Shown: positions 12,604 through 25,564 of the stretch, piece after piece
How positions within the stretch are numbered: the stretch's first letter is position 1
How the letters are laid out: every line of letters begins with the position of its first letter
Assembly (NCBI GenBank): GCA_003254905.1
Contig: QANU01073111.1
Coordinates: 542,097 to 606,096 of the forward strand
DNA: 64,000 nucleotides
Direction of reading: 5' to 3'
DNA from: Nissolia schottii
Taxonomy: Eukaryota > Streptophyta > Magnoliopsida > Fabales > Fabaceae
The notes under the pieces: generated by a model
What the model was told of the DNA's origin: nothing
Database searches by the model: none
Seen by the model: only the letters and a program-made list of their open reading frames with translations
Program-made: the position numbers and the translations under genes

Positions 12604-15600
12604 TTAGCCCTTCCAGTTGTCTTTACGATTGCGTATCTCTCTCAAAGTTTCAATGGGAGTCTTGCAGCCCGCCTTCTCCTGCAAATTAACATTTCCACAT
12701 GAAAAATGCAATGTGGCATGAAAAATGTTGTCTTGCATTTTCTACCAATAGAGGTAATTGGTTAAAAAAATTGTAACTTCCAACTGTTTCTTCTGCCCAG
12801 TCCCTATTTGAGAAATATTTGCATGGTCCTAAAACACATTTAATGCATGATTCCACGACTCTATGAACCATTGATTCTAATTTATACGATTTAAAAAACG
12901 TATAAATAATAAGAAATCAATGATTCACAAGATTCTTCCTAAACCATACATTAAATGTGGTACAGGACCATCCAAGTATTTCCCTATGTTATTTGCATCA
13001 TTCCTTGCTCTTCGTGCCATAGGCTTTTGAGTCATATAGCACTACTGCTTTCCCAATTTCCAGCAACTCTTCAGGTTAAGCCTTTCATGCTTGAGAGTTT
13101 ATAGAAGAACAATTAAACGTAACAGTGCTACAATGTAGCAGCTTCCTTAAGCATTTGTTTGAATTTTCATAATGATAATAGAAAGACCATTGGAGATACA
13201 TTCCCTAAGTTCATCTATTTCATTCCTTGCTCCTATGAATGTCCCATTTTTTTTAATACCTTTTTGAAGAGTGGATGGGTGAAGTGGTGACAAACCTGAA
13301 GTTCAGGTAGATCAACTCTCATAAATGGGTTGGTCTCCATCTCTTCCTCAATGGTTGAGGGAATTGTAGGTTGGCCAGCTTGCTGCTGTTTCTGAGCCCA
13401 TGCTAATTTCGCTTGTGTCCTCATATTGTCTGGCTCGATTGTCAGAGCAAATTGCAAGTTCTTCACTGTGTACTGGAGACAAAGCATATATTCAAACTCT
13501 TAACAGTCGATGTATATAACTTATTTAAGAGCCACAACATAATTAGAAAGTGAACAAGAATTTGAGATTTTAATCATGGTTTCTTTCTTATACAATTTTT
13601 TTTTTCCAATTTAAAAGAAAAAGAATTTATGTTTTTGTAGGTAAAAAGTACAAAAAACACCAACTGAAACAAAAGAATCTAAAGTATCCCCTTCACTCCG
13701 CTTATATGTTCTCCATGCATCAAGCTACTCCGTTGATTAAATATAAATAAGAATTTTTGTATTTGAGCATAGTACACAATCAATTCAGTACATATGAAGT
13801 TCTCCTGAACACTGAGTAAGGAGTAACAAGAGAAATTCAACTCTTTTCAAATAATGACGATGCAGCTGGCTCTTAAATCTCTCAGAACCCAGTGTGTCGA
13901 GGATCTATTCTATGGATTCTCATGTTAAGGATCAGCAACTAGTAACTGGGAGTCTAAGTGTCCACTTTAGGGCTGGGCACATGAATAGATTGACTGCTGT
14001 GTTTAAAAGGTTTTGGAAACAGTATTTATGAATTACTTAATAGTCTTACTTTATTCTTAAATTTGTTACAAGAATCAAGTGTCAATAGGCCTCAGGTTTC
14101 TGTTCCTATACATTCAAATCAATCTCATTACTCCATACAATCAACTGGAAATGTAAGCCTTGCCTTTACACGAGTTAACAAGTACGGCCTGGCCCAAGTT
14201 CTTAAGGCTAGGCCACTATACATCTTCAACATACCCAAAAGTATTTCGTGAATGGAACCAAAGATGTCATGAAAATTATGGGAAAATGCACAACTTCTTC
14301 ACAATCTAACTAGACAATGCAGAGTGAGCTAGAACTCAAATATTGTTCAACTTTCTAGATTGCTAAATCCGTGAAGAATTTTCACAGCAAATTCTCCTCG
14401 TGTTCTCAAAATTCTACAAATAAATCTTTCCCTATACCTCCATTCATTAGAATTCAGACTAGGAGAACTCGTGCATAAACTAACTGCTGAAACAGCTGGG
14501 TGGATCAATTCGTTATCTAAATTTAGGAGAAGATCAATGACATTCTCTATTATAAATGAGTACTACTTTACCTCGTGACCACAATAAACTTGGGTTGGCT
14601 TTGGTAATGAACCCAGAGTTACACAGAGCGACTGATACATCTGTTCTGCAGTTCCTTCAAAAAATTTCCCACAACCAGCAATGAACTGTAAAAAAAAAAA
14701 TAAAACAATAACTCTAGATATTTAGAAGTAGGACCCCTTCATAATTCATATACATACAAGTGTCTGCAGAGAGCCAAAAAGATAAGTCATTTAAACAGAG
14801 CCCAAGCAGTTGGCATAGCTTTTGGAAAGATATGACTGATCAGTGAGCTTACCAGCGTATCTCCAGTAAAAACTGCCGGGTTCTCATCCTCTTTGCTAGT
14901 AACATAATAGCTTATGTGACCTTTGGTGTGACTGAGCAGTTCAGAAAAAAGTGACTATCATTAACAAAAGAGAGGAAAACGTGTCTTGAGAAGGAAAAGC
15001 AAAAGCTAGGTCCAACTATTACAGAAATCATCAAGCAGTAACACACACTATGCATTTAATAATAACTAATTACAACAATTAGGTGGCTTTGGCCCAAAAC
15101 AAAACTCAACGCATCTATTGGTTTCGCCAACACGTAAGCAGAGCAATAAGTCTTTAGCCCCGTGTTTGGAATAATGTAACTTAAGAATTGAACTGAAACG
15201 ATATACAATAATACAGGTCTTATCAAACGTGGTAAGATTTACAAATCATGAAATATTATAGACAATTATCTGTAGATGAGTTTATTTCTCAAGTTAATAT
15301 CATTCTAAACAACTTATATACAAGACTTCATTAATGAATAAATGAACTCTTTCATTTATAAAATTCAACGAGCTGTGCTAATTCTTCAATTCAGATAAAT
15401 ACATTACAGATGTCATATCTCTCTTTCCCTTTGTTAAAGAAAGAATAATATTAACCAAGGATTGGCGGTTAGCAAGTTTATGACCTTTTCGAATGTCTTC
15501 CAGTATTACATTTAGAATGTTTTCATTTCACACAAATGAAGGAAAAGGAGTTACAGTCCTACTTTACAAATGCAGGGCAATACATCCAAAACTCTACAAT

Positions 15601-16786
15601 CTTGCAACGGTGGAAGAGGGAAAACAACAATACGCAATTGGGAAGATAAATTTACAGCCATACCAAGGCGTGTGAAGAGACAATATATTAATATCAGCCC
15701 CAAGGGAAAGCTTATCCCCATTTTCAACTTTGTCAGTGCAACCCTTGACATTATCAATTGAACCACCATACACCTTGATTCCAGGCACCAATTGCTTCAT
15801 CTGTTCATTTCCACCAGCATGGTTCCTGTCATATTATGACAGGGAATTTACAAACTCACATAGCCAAACAAGATTCTTATGTTGATAGCCAAGTACAGTA
15901 ATGTAAACTCTAAATCATATCTAAATTTCTTTATCAAAAGTCAACACTTGAAATAACTGATTAAATACACAACAGCTAATCCATGTGACAACAGCTAGAA
16001 TTAGTCAACAACTTGAATGCAACAAAGCACCGAGATTTCAAGCAATACATTGACACTAGACACTAGTAATTAGTAAAGCACAGAAACGCCCTTGATTAGA
16101 TCTCTGAAACTCAGATAATATGCAAATTACTAATATTCAAAACTGATAGAGTGCAATGTATTCAGATTCTATAATGGTTCTAAACTTCTAATCAACTGCA
16201 AATTTGAGACAGGTACTTATACTATTCCTGCACAATAAGGTTTTCATATACAATTTTGTACAATAATAAAGTGAATCAACATATGCAGAGATCACACAAA
16301 TCAAATCACAAATTTAAAGGGGGCAACAAGTTGAAAAACAGCAAAAGAGTCCTTTGGCTCCTCTTCTCACACATGATCAGTACAAATTCAGATATATATA
16401 CTTCCCAAAAAAAGGGGGAAATGAAAGGGCAAAGGAGTAGCAGCACCAGTGGTGGTGGGTAGTGAGAACAAGCTTGAGATTGACGCCATGGGAGTTGGCA
16501 GCTTCGAGAATCTTCTGAGGCTCTACAGGGTCCACCACCGCACCTTCTTTGGTGCTCTCGTCCACGATCCTGCGGCAGCAGCGCAAACCCAAACTGAATG
16601 ATAAGCCAATAAAGAGAAAAAGAAAAGAAACAAAAAAACAAAAATTATAACAATAATGACAAAAAAGAAAAGGCATTTGAGAAGAGAATTTTTATCTTGG
16701 TTAGGTATTGGAATTGCAAAGAATAGATGAGAGGGTTACAAGTAGGAATAATTGTCTTGCAGACAAGGAACGTGATAGATTTTCAT
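12604..16786 (-). CDS. GLX2-2: Hydroxyacylglutathione hydrolase (glyoxalase II), cytosolic type
   Basis: Second enzyme of the glyoxalase pathway: it splits S-D-lactoylglutathione to D-lactate and glutathione, completing methylglyoxal detoxification. Seven exons on the minus strand: 16786-16740, 16569-16447, 15825-15664, 14931-14853, 14685-14572, 13472-13296 and 12678-12604 (stop TAA). The phases agree and give 258 residues, the length remembered for Arabidopsis GLX2-2. The start is [15 protein letters not shown]; no targeting peptide is seen, so cytosolic. The metallo-beta-lactamase fold is recognisable: TTHHHW at about 52-57, [14 protein letters not shown] in exons 3-4 and [17 protein letters not shown] in exon 5. 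The C-terminus ends [12 protein letters not shown]. Odd point: the residue after HHHW is Asn (AAC, exon 3 start) where the family has Asp, a zinc ligand. Upstream of the ATG no TATA box was assigned. Confidence 0.95.
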
Positions 16787-16981
16787 GGTTCCACAATTCT
16801 ATTATTTCTACTACGCCCCAGGCAACAACACAAGCTATATGCTTCGGGCAGATCCAATAGACTGCCACGCACCCCACGACGTGTCAAATGAATGACAGAA
16901 AAGGCCAGAAGCCCAGAAGTTTTGCGATGTGCTCTTTGGCATGGGCCGAGTCTCGATTGAATTAAAAACTATAATTTAGAC

Positions 16982-17006
16982 TTAATAATAATAATAATAA
17001 TAATAA
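16982..17006. repeat. (AAT)n microsatellite
   Basis: About eight AAT/TAA units immediately left of a MITE. Confidence 0.9.
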
Positions 17007-17007
17007 A

Positions 17008-17160
17008 AAGGTTAAATAAGTTTTTGATTTTAAAAAAAATAAATTTTATTTTTTGTCTTTAGTAAAAAAAAAATTGGATTGCGTCTCTCATATTGAAAAT
17101 TTTTATTGAAGTCAAAAAATAAAATTTGTAATTTATCAAAGAACTAAAACTTATTTACTA
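17008..17160. mobile_element. Short AT-rich MITE
   Basis: The left end GGTTAAATAAGTTTTTGATT and the inverted right end TTTAGTAAATAAGTTTTAGT form imperfect terminal inverted repeats of about 30 bases. The wording is typical of abundant legume MITEs. No target duplication was resolved. Confidence 0.5.
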
Positions 17161-17485
17161 AAAAAAAAAAATACGCTTGAAAGGATATATTTTAATTAAA
17201 AATGTATAACTTATAATTTGTTTTAAAAACAAATGTGTGTTTTGGTTTGAGGGGAAAATGGGTAACTTTTGATAAAATTTCCTTTATTTATACTTTGCAC
17301 AGAACACATCTTACATGTATGGTATATTGTACGTAGTTTTATGTATATTTATTACATAGAAAACTATGAGATAAATTTTGTATTGTTACAACTAAATGAG
17401 TTATATTCTGATGGTAATGATATGAAACATGAGGAAGATGGGTGCAAGCAAGTAGAGTTGTGGATATACTTGCTAGAAAGAGTTT
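17161..17485. other. Intergenic DNA, nothing recognised
   Basis: No gene or repeat supported between the MITE and the next Mutator-like element. Confidence 0.6.
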
Positions 17486-17494
17486 GAACTTTAG

Positions 17495-18950
17495 GGTGCA
17501 TTATATGATTTTACCCCATGTCTTTATTAATAGTATGGTACCTCTATTTTGAGTTAAAATTTTGTTCAAAATTATCTATTCGGCCACCGCACCATTCATT
17601 TATTTGTTTCTTGAAATTTACAATAAGAGTCATCCACTTTTTATTTTACAAAACAATCCCTGTTGTATTAATACCTTTCATACTCATGAACCCTCAACCC
17701 CAACAACTCTCATCCATTACCACTAGCTACTGCGCCCCACTTCCATAACCATCGCCTAACGTCGACACCTCTAGCACCACCGCCAAGTGTTGCNCTTTGA
17801 GAAATTTGAAATATACTGGTAGAATTCAAGCTTAGACTTCAATGCCTAGACTACAATCAAATATGTTAATTGGCATAAACATGGATTTACTTAAGAAATC
17901 TATTGACTGTTACTGGTTTTAATTTGGAAACTCCATTTGTAGCATAATATTTTATTGATTTGTTCTCTCCTTATTCAAATACAACAAGCCTTCTTTGTAT
18001 CATTCATGCCGCATCCACCTACGGAAACATTTCATTCCTTAATTGTCCCTAGTTTACCAAATTCAAACAAAAAAATTATAAAATAAAAAGAATAACATGA
18101 ACAAACATCAACATATCCGCCATTAACAAATCTTATAACACATTGATCTAAGCCGCAACAGTTTCAACGCAAGCAATATTCCAATAATAAATCAGCAACA
18201 AAAATAACGCCTACAATTACTCTTTTCATTGCAACCAAACATAAATATAAAAAAAAGGGAATGGGGAGATCGCGTCCCGTCAGGAAGTAGCATCTGCAAT
18301 ATCACCAACCACAAATCACAAGTCGGCAGGAATAGAGACTAAATGTGCGAACCATTGCAATAGAGGGAGACACTAGTGGCGACGGGGAGGAAACCCAAGT
18401 GGAGCCACGTGAAGGGAACACCGACAGAGGCGCAATGGAAGGCACAGTATATCCTTGCAAAAGCAGCGGCGATACGCGTGACAAAGCTGACAATTCATGC
18501 TTTCTGTGGTGGTTTGCAACGGATTTGCTTTCGTGCTTCACTTTTGGCACGGCGGTTCCCGACGAGGTCACATTTTCATCAGATTTGATCTTTGAATCTA
18601 GATGGTGGTACTTCGCAGCTTCGTCAATCTTTTTGCTTCGATTTGAGATCTCATTTTTGTTACAAATTTCATTCGTTTATCACGCATCAATTGTGGGTTT
18701 AGAGATGATAGTGATGGAACTGAGATGGACAAAAGTCACATTTTGGGTTGAGGGTTCTTGTCTTTCTTCTTCGGTTGAGGAAATAATTAAGGCTATTTTA
18801 CAAAATTAAAAAGTAAGAAAGTCGTAGTACAAATGTTTATAATCAGATTTAATGAACAATGCAATGGTAAAATGGGTAATTTTGAGCACATTTTTAACTC
18901 AAAATAAGAATACCACGACATGATATTAAATACATGGGGTGCCTTGTACG
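17495..18950. mobile_element. Non-autonomous Mutator-like element with 9-bp target duplication
   Basis: Flanked by a perfect 9-bp repeat, GAACTTTAG, at 17486-17494 and 18951-18959. The inverted ends share ACCCCATGT, TATTTTGAGTTAAAA, TCAAAATTA and TACTTTTTA-like blocks over about 150 bases, with small gaps near the outer tips. The interior is 1.4 kb. Its right part (about 18250-18800) is GC-rich and holds overlapping open frames on both strands (plus 18345-18809, 154 residues; minus 18571-18302) without a recognised domain. Like the element at 10755 it may carry captured coding DNA. An undetermined base (N) is at 17794. Confidence 0.8.
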
Positions 18951-18959
18951 GAACTTTAG

Positions 18960-19913
18960 TGATGCCCTCCACTTATGATTATGACATGACCCTCCTCCAA
19001 ATATAAGATCCATCCTCTTTGATGATTGGTGGCGCGAGGTTGCTTTGCCTGGCCAAATAGCTCGTAGCTAGTGTTTTTTTTCTCTCTTATTTGGGGTTTA
19101 GGGTAAAACCTTGAACCCACTAAAAGTTGTCCAAAGTTGTCATATAGCCACCATAGCCTTAGAAAATTGTGCTTTCGCCATTGGGTGAAGGAACAAAAAC
19201 AATTTATGTTTCTTGAAATATGTTGAGAGATTTTTCCCGTAAAAAATAATTCTAAGAGATAAGAAAAATACTCTTCATAACCACATTGGGCAAGAAAGGA
19301 AAAAAAATAAACGAAGGAAAGACTTTACATACGAGAACATTGCACATCCCTAAGGGAACAAAGACCTTCCTTACATCAACTAACTTCCTTATAGTGGAGG
19401 TCAAGCCATGACTAAAGAAAATCCAAGGCCAGGAAACCTCAAAACATAATCCCTTCCTACATCACCTCATAAAGGTCCCATTTCCTTCTCGATTCAAACC
19501 GCAGCTCACAATTCCACTTCACCTCACGAGTCTAGGAAACACTAAGGTAGCCATTTTTTTCTTCAAAACCAATCACTATCCTTTATTTTGTTGTAAATAA
19601 TGTCCCCCTCCCCCAAACTAGTTTTGAAGTTGAAGAGTGTGTTTAGTTTTACATCAATTAAACATATGGAGAACTTAATTCTAATAATGATGATGTACTA
19701 GAAATTTTATTTAAATTAATAAATAAAATTTTATTAATGAATTAATATAGACACATGTATCACATTTAATTGAAATCTAAATACAATACCCGTAAAAAAA
19801 AGAAATGTAAATACAATACAATTAATTGCAATTGTTTGTTGAGAGTCCAAATGACTTGACTTTAATAGAAAAATATTTGCTTAGTTTAATTTTAAATTAA
19901 TCTTAAATATATT
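18960..19913. other. Intergenic DNA, nothing recognised
   Basis: No supported gene. Mixed composition with a few Lys/Asn-rich short frames judged to be chance. Confidence 0.5.
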
Positions 19914-19941
19914 AAAACATAAAGTAATTTTTGTTGGATGT

Positions 19942-20690
19942 GAGTTTTTACTCTTTTACCCTCAATAGATGGACTAATTACCAAAATACTCCCATTTCAA
20001 AACATATTACTTAACTACCACTGTTTGAGTTGACGTGGACTCCGTGGACAGCGTGGACGTCCACGTCAGATTCGCCAATGCGGTAGGCGAATTTGGACTA
20101 AATTCGCCAACGAGGTAGGCAAATTCTTTGTAAATAAAAAATGCGCATTTCACTAAATTCGCTAACGGGGTAGGCGAATTCCAACCCCTGTAGCCTATAT
20201 GTTTATCTTTCCCTCCCCATTCCACACAACTCCTCTCATTTTACTAAATTTCAGTTATCTCTCTAGAATTTCAGAGCTCCTGCTCTTGCATCATTGCTGA
20301 CCACCTATCCCGGTCGTCCTCAATTCCGATTTGTACATCAGTCCTATAAGTTTTAATTTATGAAACATTATTAGTTCTATTAGTTCAATTAATAATTTTT
20401 TGAAATTGAGTATATAAATGTTTACTTGATTAGTTTGTTGAGAAATTTATAATAGATTATAACATACAGTTGTTTGTCCATTGTATGTTATCTTTATTAG
20501 TGACAATTTATGATATATTGGTTCATAGTGTGATATAATTTGTATGTTGTTGCTGTTGTATAGATTGTTGTTGTTGTGTGTAAAACTTGTTGTTGTTGTG
20601 GTATGTATAGATTGTTGCTGTACTATGTTGTATAGATATAGGGAATAGATAAATTGTTGTTACCAAATAGATTGTATGTATGGATTGTTG
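19942..20690. repeat. Left long terminal inverted arm of composite element
   Basis: About 0.75 kb, mirrored at 22510-23319. Near the tip it carries three imperfect palindromes of the type AATTCGCC-N-ACGNGGTAGGCGAATT at about 20070-20093, 20101-20124 and 20157-20180. The mirrored arm has counterparts at about 23105-23128, 23125-23150 and 23180-23203. Such subterminal repeats are candidate transposase-binding sites. The inner part is TTG/TGT-rich. Confidence 0.75.
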
Positions 20691-20702
20691 ACGTATAACA
20701 TG

Positions 20703-21310
20703 TTGTAAACCCTAAACTCTAATACATCCTAAACCCAAAACCCAACACCCAACACCCAAACCCCTAACCCTAAAATCCTAATCCCTAAACCCTTAATCAT
20801 AACCCAAAACCCTAAACCCTAAACAAAAACCCAATACCCTAAACCCTAAAACCCTAGCCCAAAACTCTAAACCCTAGTCTAAAACTCTAGACTTTAAACC
20901 CTAACCCAAAACCCAAAACCTAACACCCAAAACCCTAACCCAAAAACCCAAAACCTAACCCTAAACCCTAAACCCTAAACCCTAAATCATAAACCATAAG
21001 CCCCAACCCCTAAACCCAACATCTAACACCAAAAACCTAACCCTAAACCCTAAACCCAATACCCATAACCCTAACCCTAACTCCTACCCTAACATCCAAA
21101 CCCTAGCCCTAAACCCTAAATCTAAAACCCTAAACCCTAAACCCTAGTACATACTAAACTGTAAAGCCTAAATTGTAAACCCAAAATCTTAAACCCTAAA
21201 CCCTAGTACATCCTAAACCGTAAAGCCTAAACTTTAGACCCTGACACCTTAAACCCAAAATCCAAAATCCTAAACCCTTAACCCTAATACATCCTAACCC
21301 TAAACCCTGA
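20703..21310. repeat. Degenerate telomere-like (CCCTAAA)n array
   Basis: About 600 bases dominated by CCCTAAACCCTAAA-type wording with many one- or two-base variants (CCCAAAACC, CCCTAATCC). It matches the plant telomere unit TTTAGGG on the opposite strand. The degree of variation and its position inside the transposon rule out a chromosome end. A single short CCCTAAA-like stretch also occurs in the right arm (about 22540). Confidence 0.9.
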
Positions 21311-21366
21311 CAGACTTGATCTGGGCTAGTCATGTTACTTGATAGTGATTATTCATTAATATATTT

Positions 21367-22200
21367 GTGTATTTGTGGTATATTACAGCGTATAGGATGG
21401 CTCATCACATCACCCCAGGTTCAGAGGACGCATTTGTTCTTGAGGTACAACTATGTCACGTGTCCCAGCATATTTGGAGCGGGGCTCGTGATAGGGTCTT
21501 ACGAGTTAGGAGAGTGTATGTGGCTAGGCACGAGGAGAAACACAAAGACCCCCAGAGTGCATCATTCCATATCTAGAGCAGGCGGGGTTTATCAGGGTGG
21601 TTCACATCGGTTATTCTGCCGTTGACCACGTATTGATCACCGCGCTGGTGGAGAGGTGGCGTCCCGAGACTCACACGTTCCACATGTCTGCTGGGGAGTG
21701 CACACCAACATTGGAGGACGTCGACATTATTTCCAGTCTCCCTATTGAGGGACATGCTGCCACCGCCCGGACGCATGATCAGACTTAGTGGATCATTGCA
21801 AGGAGCTGCTGGGTGCACGACCACCACTGGGGAGTGGGTAACATGGATCGCGCATTCGCTTATCATGGTTATTCGAGCTGCTTACCCATGTTCCTGAGGA
21901 CGATTCCGACCCTATCTTGGTCCAGCAGTATGCATGAGCATACTTGCTTCACTTCATTGGAGGCACGTTGTTTCCAGACCATTCTGGGTTATGGGTACAT
22001 TCTATGTACCTCCCACTACTAGCGGACCTGGAGCAGACGGGAACATACAGCTGGGGATCAGTGGCGCTATCCTTTATGTATAGGGAGTTGTGCAAGGCGA
22101 TAGACTACGATGCACACGACATTGGAGACCCTTGCACTGTCCTCCAATATTGGGCATGTCATAGATTTCCTCGCCTTGCCCCTGGTCAATGCAGTCAAGC
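21367..22200 (+). pseudogene. Plant mobile domain (MAIN-like) gene, decayed
   Basis: Successive pieces in different frames give family wording: MAHHITPGSEDAFV and RDRVLRVRRVY (21397-21540), then VVHIGYSAVDHVLI, ALVERWRPETHTFHMSAGEC and TLEDV (21597-21730), then MYLPLLADLEQTGTYSWGS and MYRELCKAIDYDAHDIGDP followed by YWACHRFPRLAPG (21995-22190). These are hallmarks of the plant mobile domain found in MAIN and in many legume transposon-borne genes, often labelled 'serine/threonine-protein phosphatase 7 long form homolog'. At least two frame changes and an early stop (near 21576) mean no intact product. Its 3' end meets the 3' end of the minus-strand mudrA-like frame. Confidence 0.8.
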
Positions 22201-22205
22201 ATCTA

Positions 22206-22475
22206 TCATGCAGTCAATGTCATCACATCAACCATGTCACAACCATAATATTTCGCCTTCGCACCCGACCTTTGCATTAGCCGATAAACCATTCTTGATA
22301 CAACTTGATTTTGTTCCAGCCTTAGTTTTAAACATACTTTTCTCTTAAAATCTTCTATATGCATGCCTCTCTTAATCATCACAGACTTTGGCATAGGCCC
22401 ATCGTACATCAACCCACGTGGACCTTCGTACATTCTCCCATTGGAATGAACAAACACAACAAGAGGTTTTCCCAT
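22206..22475 (-). CDS. mudrA-like N-terminal fragment, truncated
   Basis: An 89-residue open frame starting MGKPLVVFVHSNGRMYEG and containing LKLRLEQNQVVSRMVYRL and AKYYGCDMVD. This resembles the PB1-like N-terminal region that precedes Mutator transposases in plants. The zinc-binding and DDE catalytic parts are absent, so it cannot encode an active transposase. It starts at the inner edge of the right inverted arm, which would supply its promoter. The assignment is by remembered family wording. Confidence 0.55.
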   Translation of the reverse strand: MGKPLVVFVHSNGRMYEGPRGLMYDGPMPKSVMIKRGMHIEDFKRKVCLKLRLEQNQVVSRMVYRLMQRSGAKAKYYGCDMVDVMTLTA

Positions 22476-23429
22476 TTTGTAATTCTGTGTACAACAAATT
22501 GCCCATCAAACATACATACAACAGCAATCTATGTAAACCCTAAATCCATACAACATACAACAACAGCAATCTAGACATACCACAACAACAACAACCTATA
22601 CATACAACAACAATTTATACAACAGCAACAACATACAAATTATATTACAGTCTGCACCAATGTATCATCAATTGTCACTAACACAAACAACATACAATAT
22701 TATCTTACTCTATACAATAATCTACTATAATTGAACTAATCTAGTAATCATTATTAATTGAACTCTGCAATTAATCAATCAAGTAAACATTATTAACTAA
22801 ACATTATTAGTAGTCTACTATAAATTTCTCAACAAACTAATCAAGTAAATAGTTACATACTTAATTTCAAAAAATTATTAATTGAACTAATAGAACTAAT
22901 AATGTTTCGTAAATTAAAACTTACGGGACTGATGTACAAATCGGAGTTGAGGGCGGCCGGGATAGGTGGTCAGCAAGGATGTAAGAACAAGAGCACTGGA
23001 ACTATAGAGATAAAATTTTTAGAGAGATAAGTGAAATTTGGCAAAATGAGAGGAGTGGTACGGAATGGGGAGGGAAAGATAAACATATAGGCTACAGGGG
23101 TTGGAATTCGCCAACGCGGTACTGAATTTGCCTATCCCGTTGGCGAATTTAGTGCAAATGCGCGTTTTTTATTTGCAAAGAATTCGCCTACCACGTTGGC
23201 GCTTTCACACGGTCCGCGGAGTCCACGTCAACTCAAACGGTGGTAGTTAAGTAATATGTTTTGAAACGGGATATTTTGGTAATTAGTCTCTCTATTGAGG
23301 GTAAAAGAGTAAAAAACTCGAAAAACATAAAGTAATTATTATACTGAAATTTAATGACTGAATATATTATTAGTATAGGTTTTTGACCGATATTATTTTG
23401 ACCCAATAGGCGAAGGCCTGTTTCAAGCT

Positions 23430-23634
23430 TGGGCCCTGATCCCACCAATGTACATGAAGATCGTATAAAAACAGGATGGTAAGCCCAAAGTAAAGTCCAT
23501 TAAAAAGAAGAAAGCCCAAAACGGTGACGCCTCCTTATTATATATAAGAACATTATAAGTAGGGTTTAGTTCTCATCTCACCACACATCGCAGCTGAAAC
23601 CCTACGCATCGCTGAGTTGCGGAGACAGACAGCC
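23430..23634 (+). promoter_or_regulatory. RPL10 promoter and 5' UTR with telo-box and TGGGCC motif
   Basis: A TGGGCC site II-type motif near 23430, a TATA-like TTATATATAAG at about 23537-23547, a telo-box (TAGGGTTT, inverted AAACCCTA) at 23560-23567 and a second AAACCCTA at 23597-23604. This motif set is typical of plant ribosomal protein genes, where it ties expression to growth. The composite transposon ends at 23321, leaving about 310 bases of non-element DNA before the ATG. Confidence 0.7.

Positions 23635-25564
<1,930 letters not shown>

Larger units (their letters stand above)
19930..23321. mobile_element. Composite Mutator-like element carrying a plant mobile domain gene
   Basis: Two long inverted arms, about 19942-20690 and 22510-23319, bracket three inner blocks: a telomere-like array (20703-21310), a decayed plant mobile domain gene on plus (about 21367-22200) and a mudrA-like N-terminal frame on minus (22475-22206). 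The arms match across their length, for example GACTAATTACCAAAATA and CTAATAATGTTTC-type words in mirror positions. A 16-bp direct repeat, AAAACATAAAGTAATT, flanks the unit at 19914-19929 and 23322-23337, so the whole inserted as one piece. Long arms, a mudrA-type frame and a flanking duplication point to the Mutator superfamily, although 16 bp exceeds the usual 9-11 and part may be chance. The exact tips are uncertain by about 12 bases on the left. The right tip lies about 310 bases upstream of the RPL10 start codon. Confidence 0.8.

Noticed and set aside
11673-17794. The two N bases as signs of scaffold gaps
   Set aside because: Each is a single ambiguous base (11673 and 17794) inside continuous sequence, not a gap.
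18302-18571. Minus-strand frame in the second Mutator-like element as a gene
   Set aside because: No recognised domain, overlaps other frames, and lies inside a non-autonomous element.
20703-21310. Chromosome end (true telomere)
   Set aside because: The repeat is degenerate, lies within a transposon and has genes on both sides.
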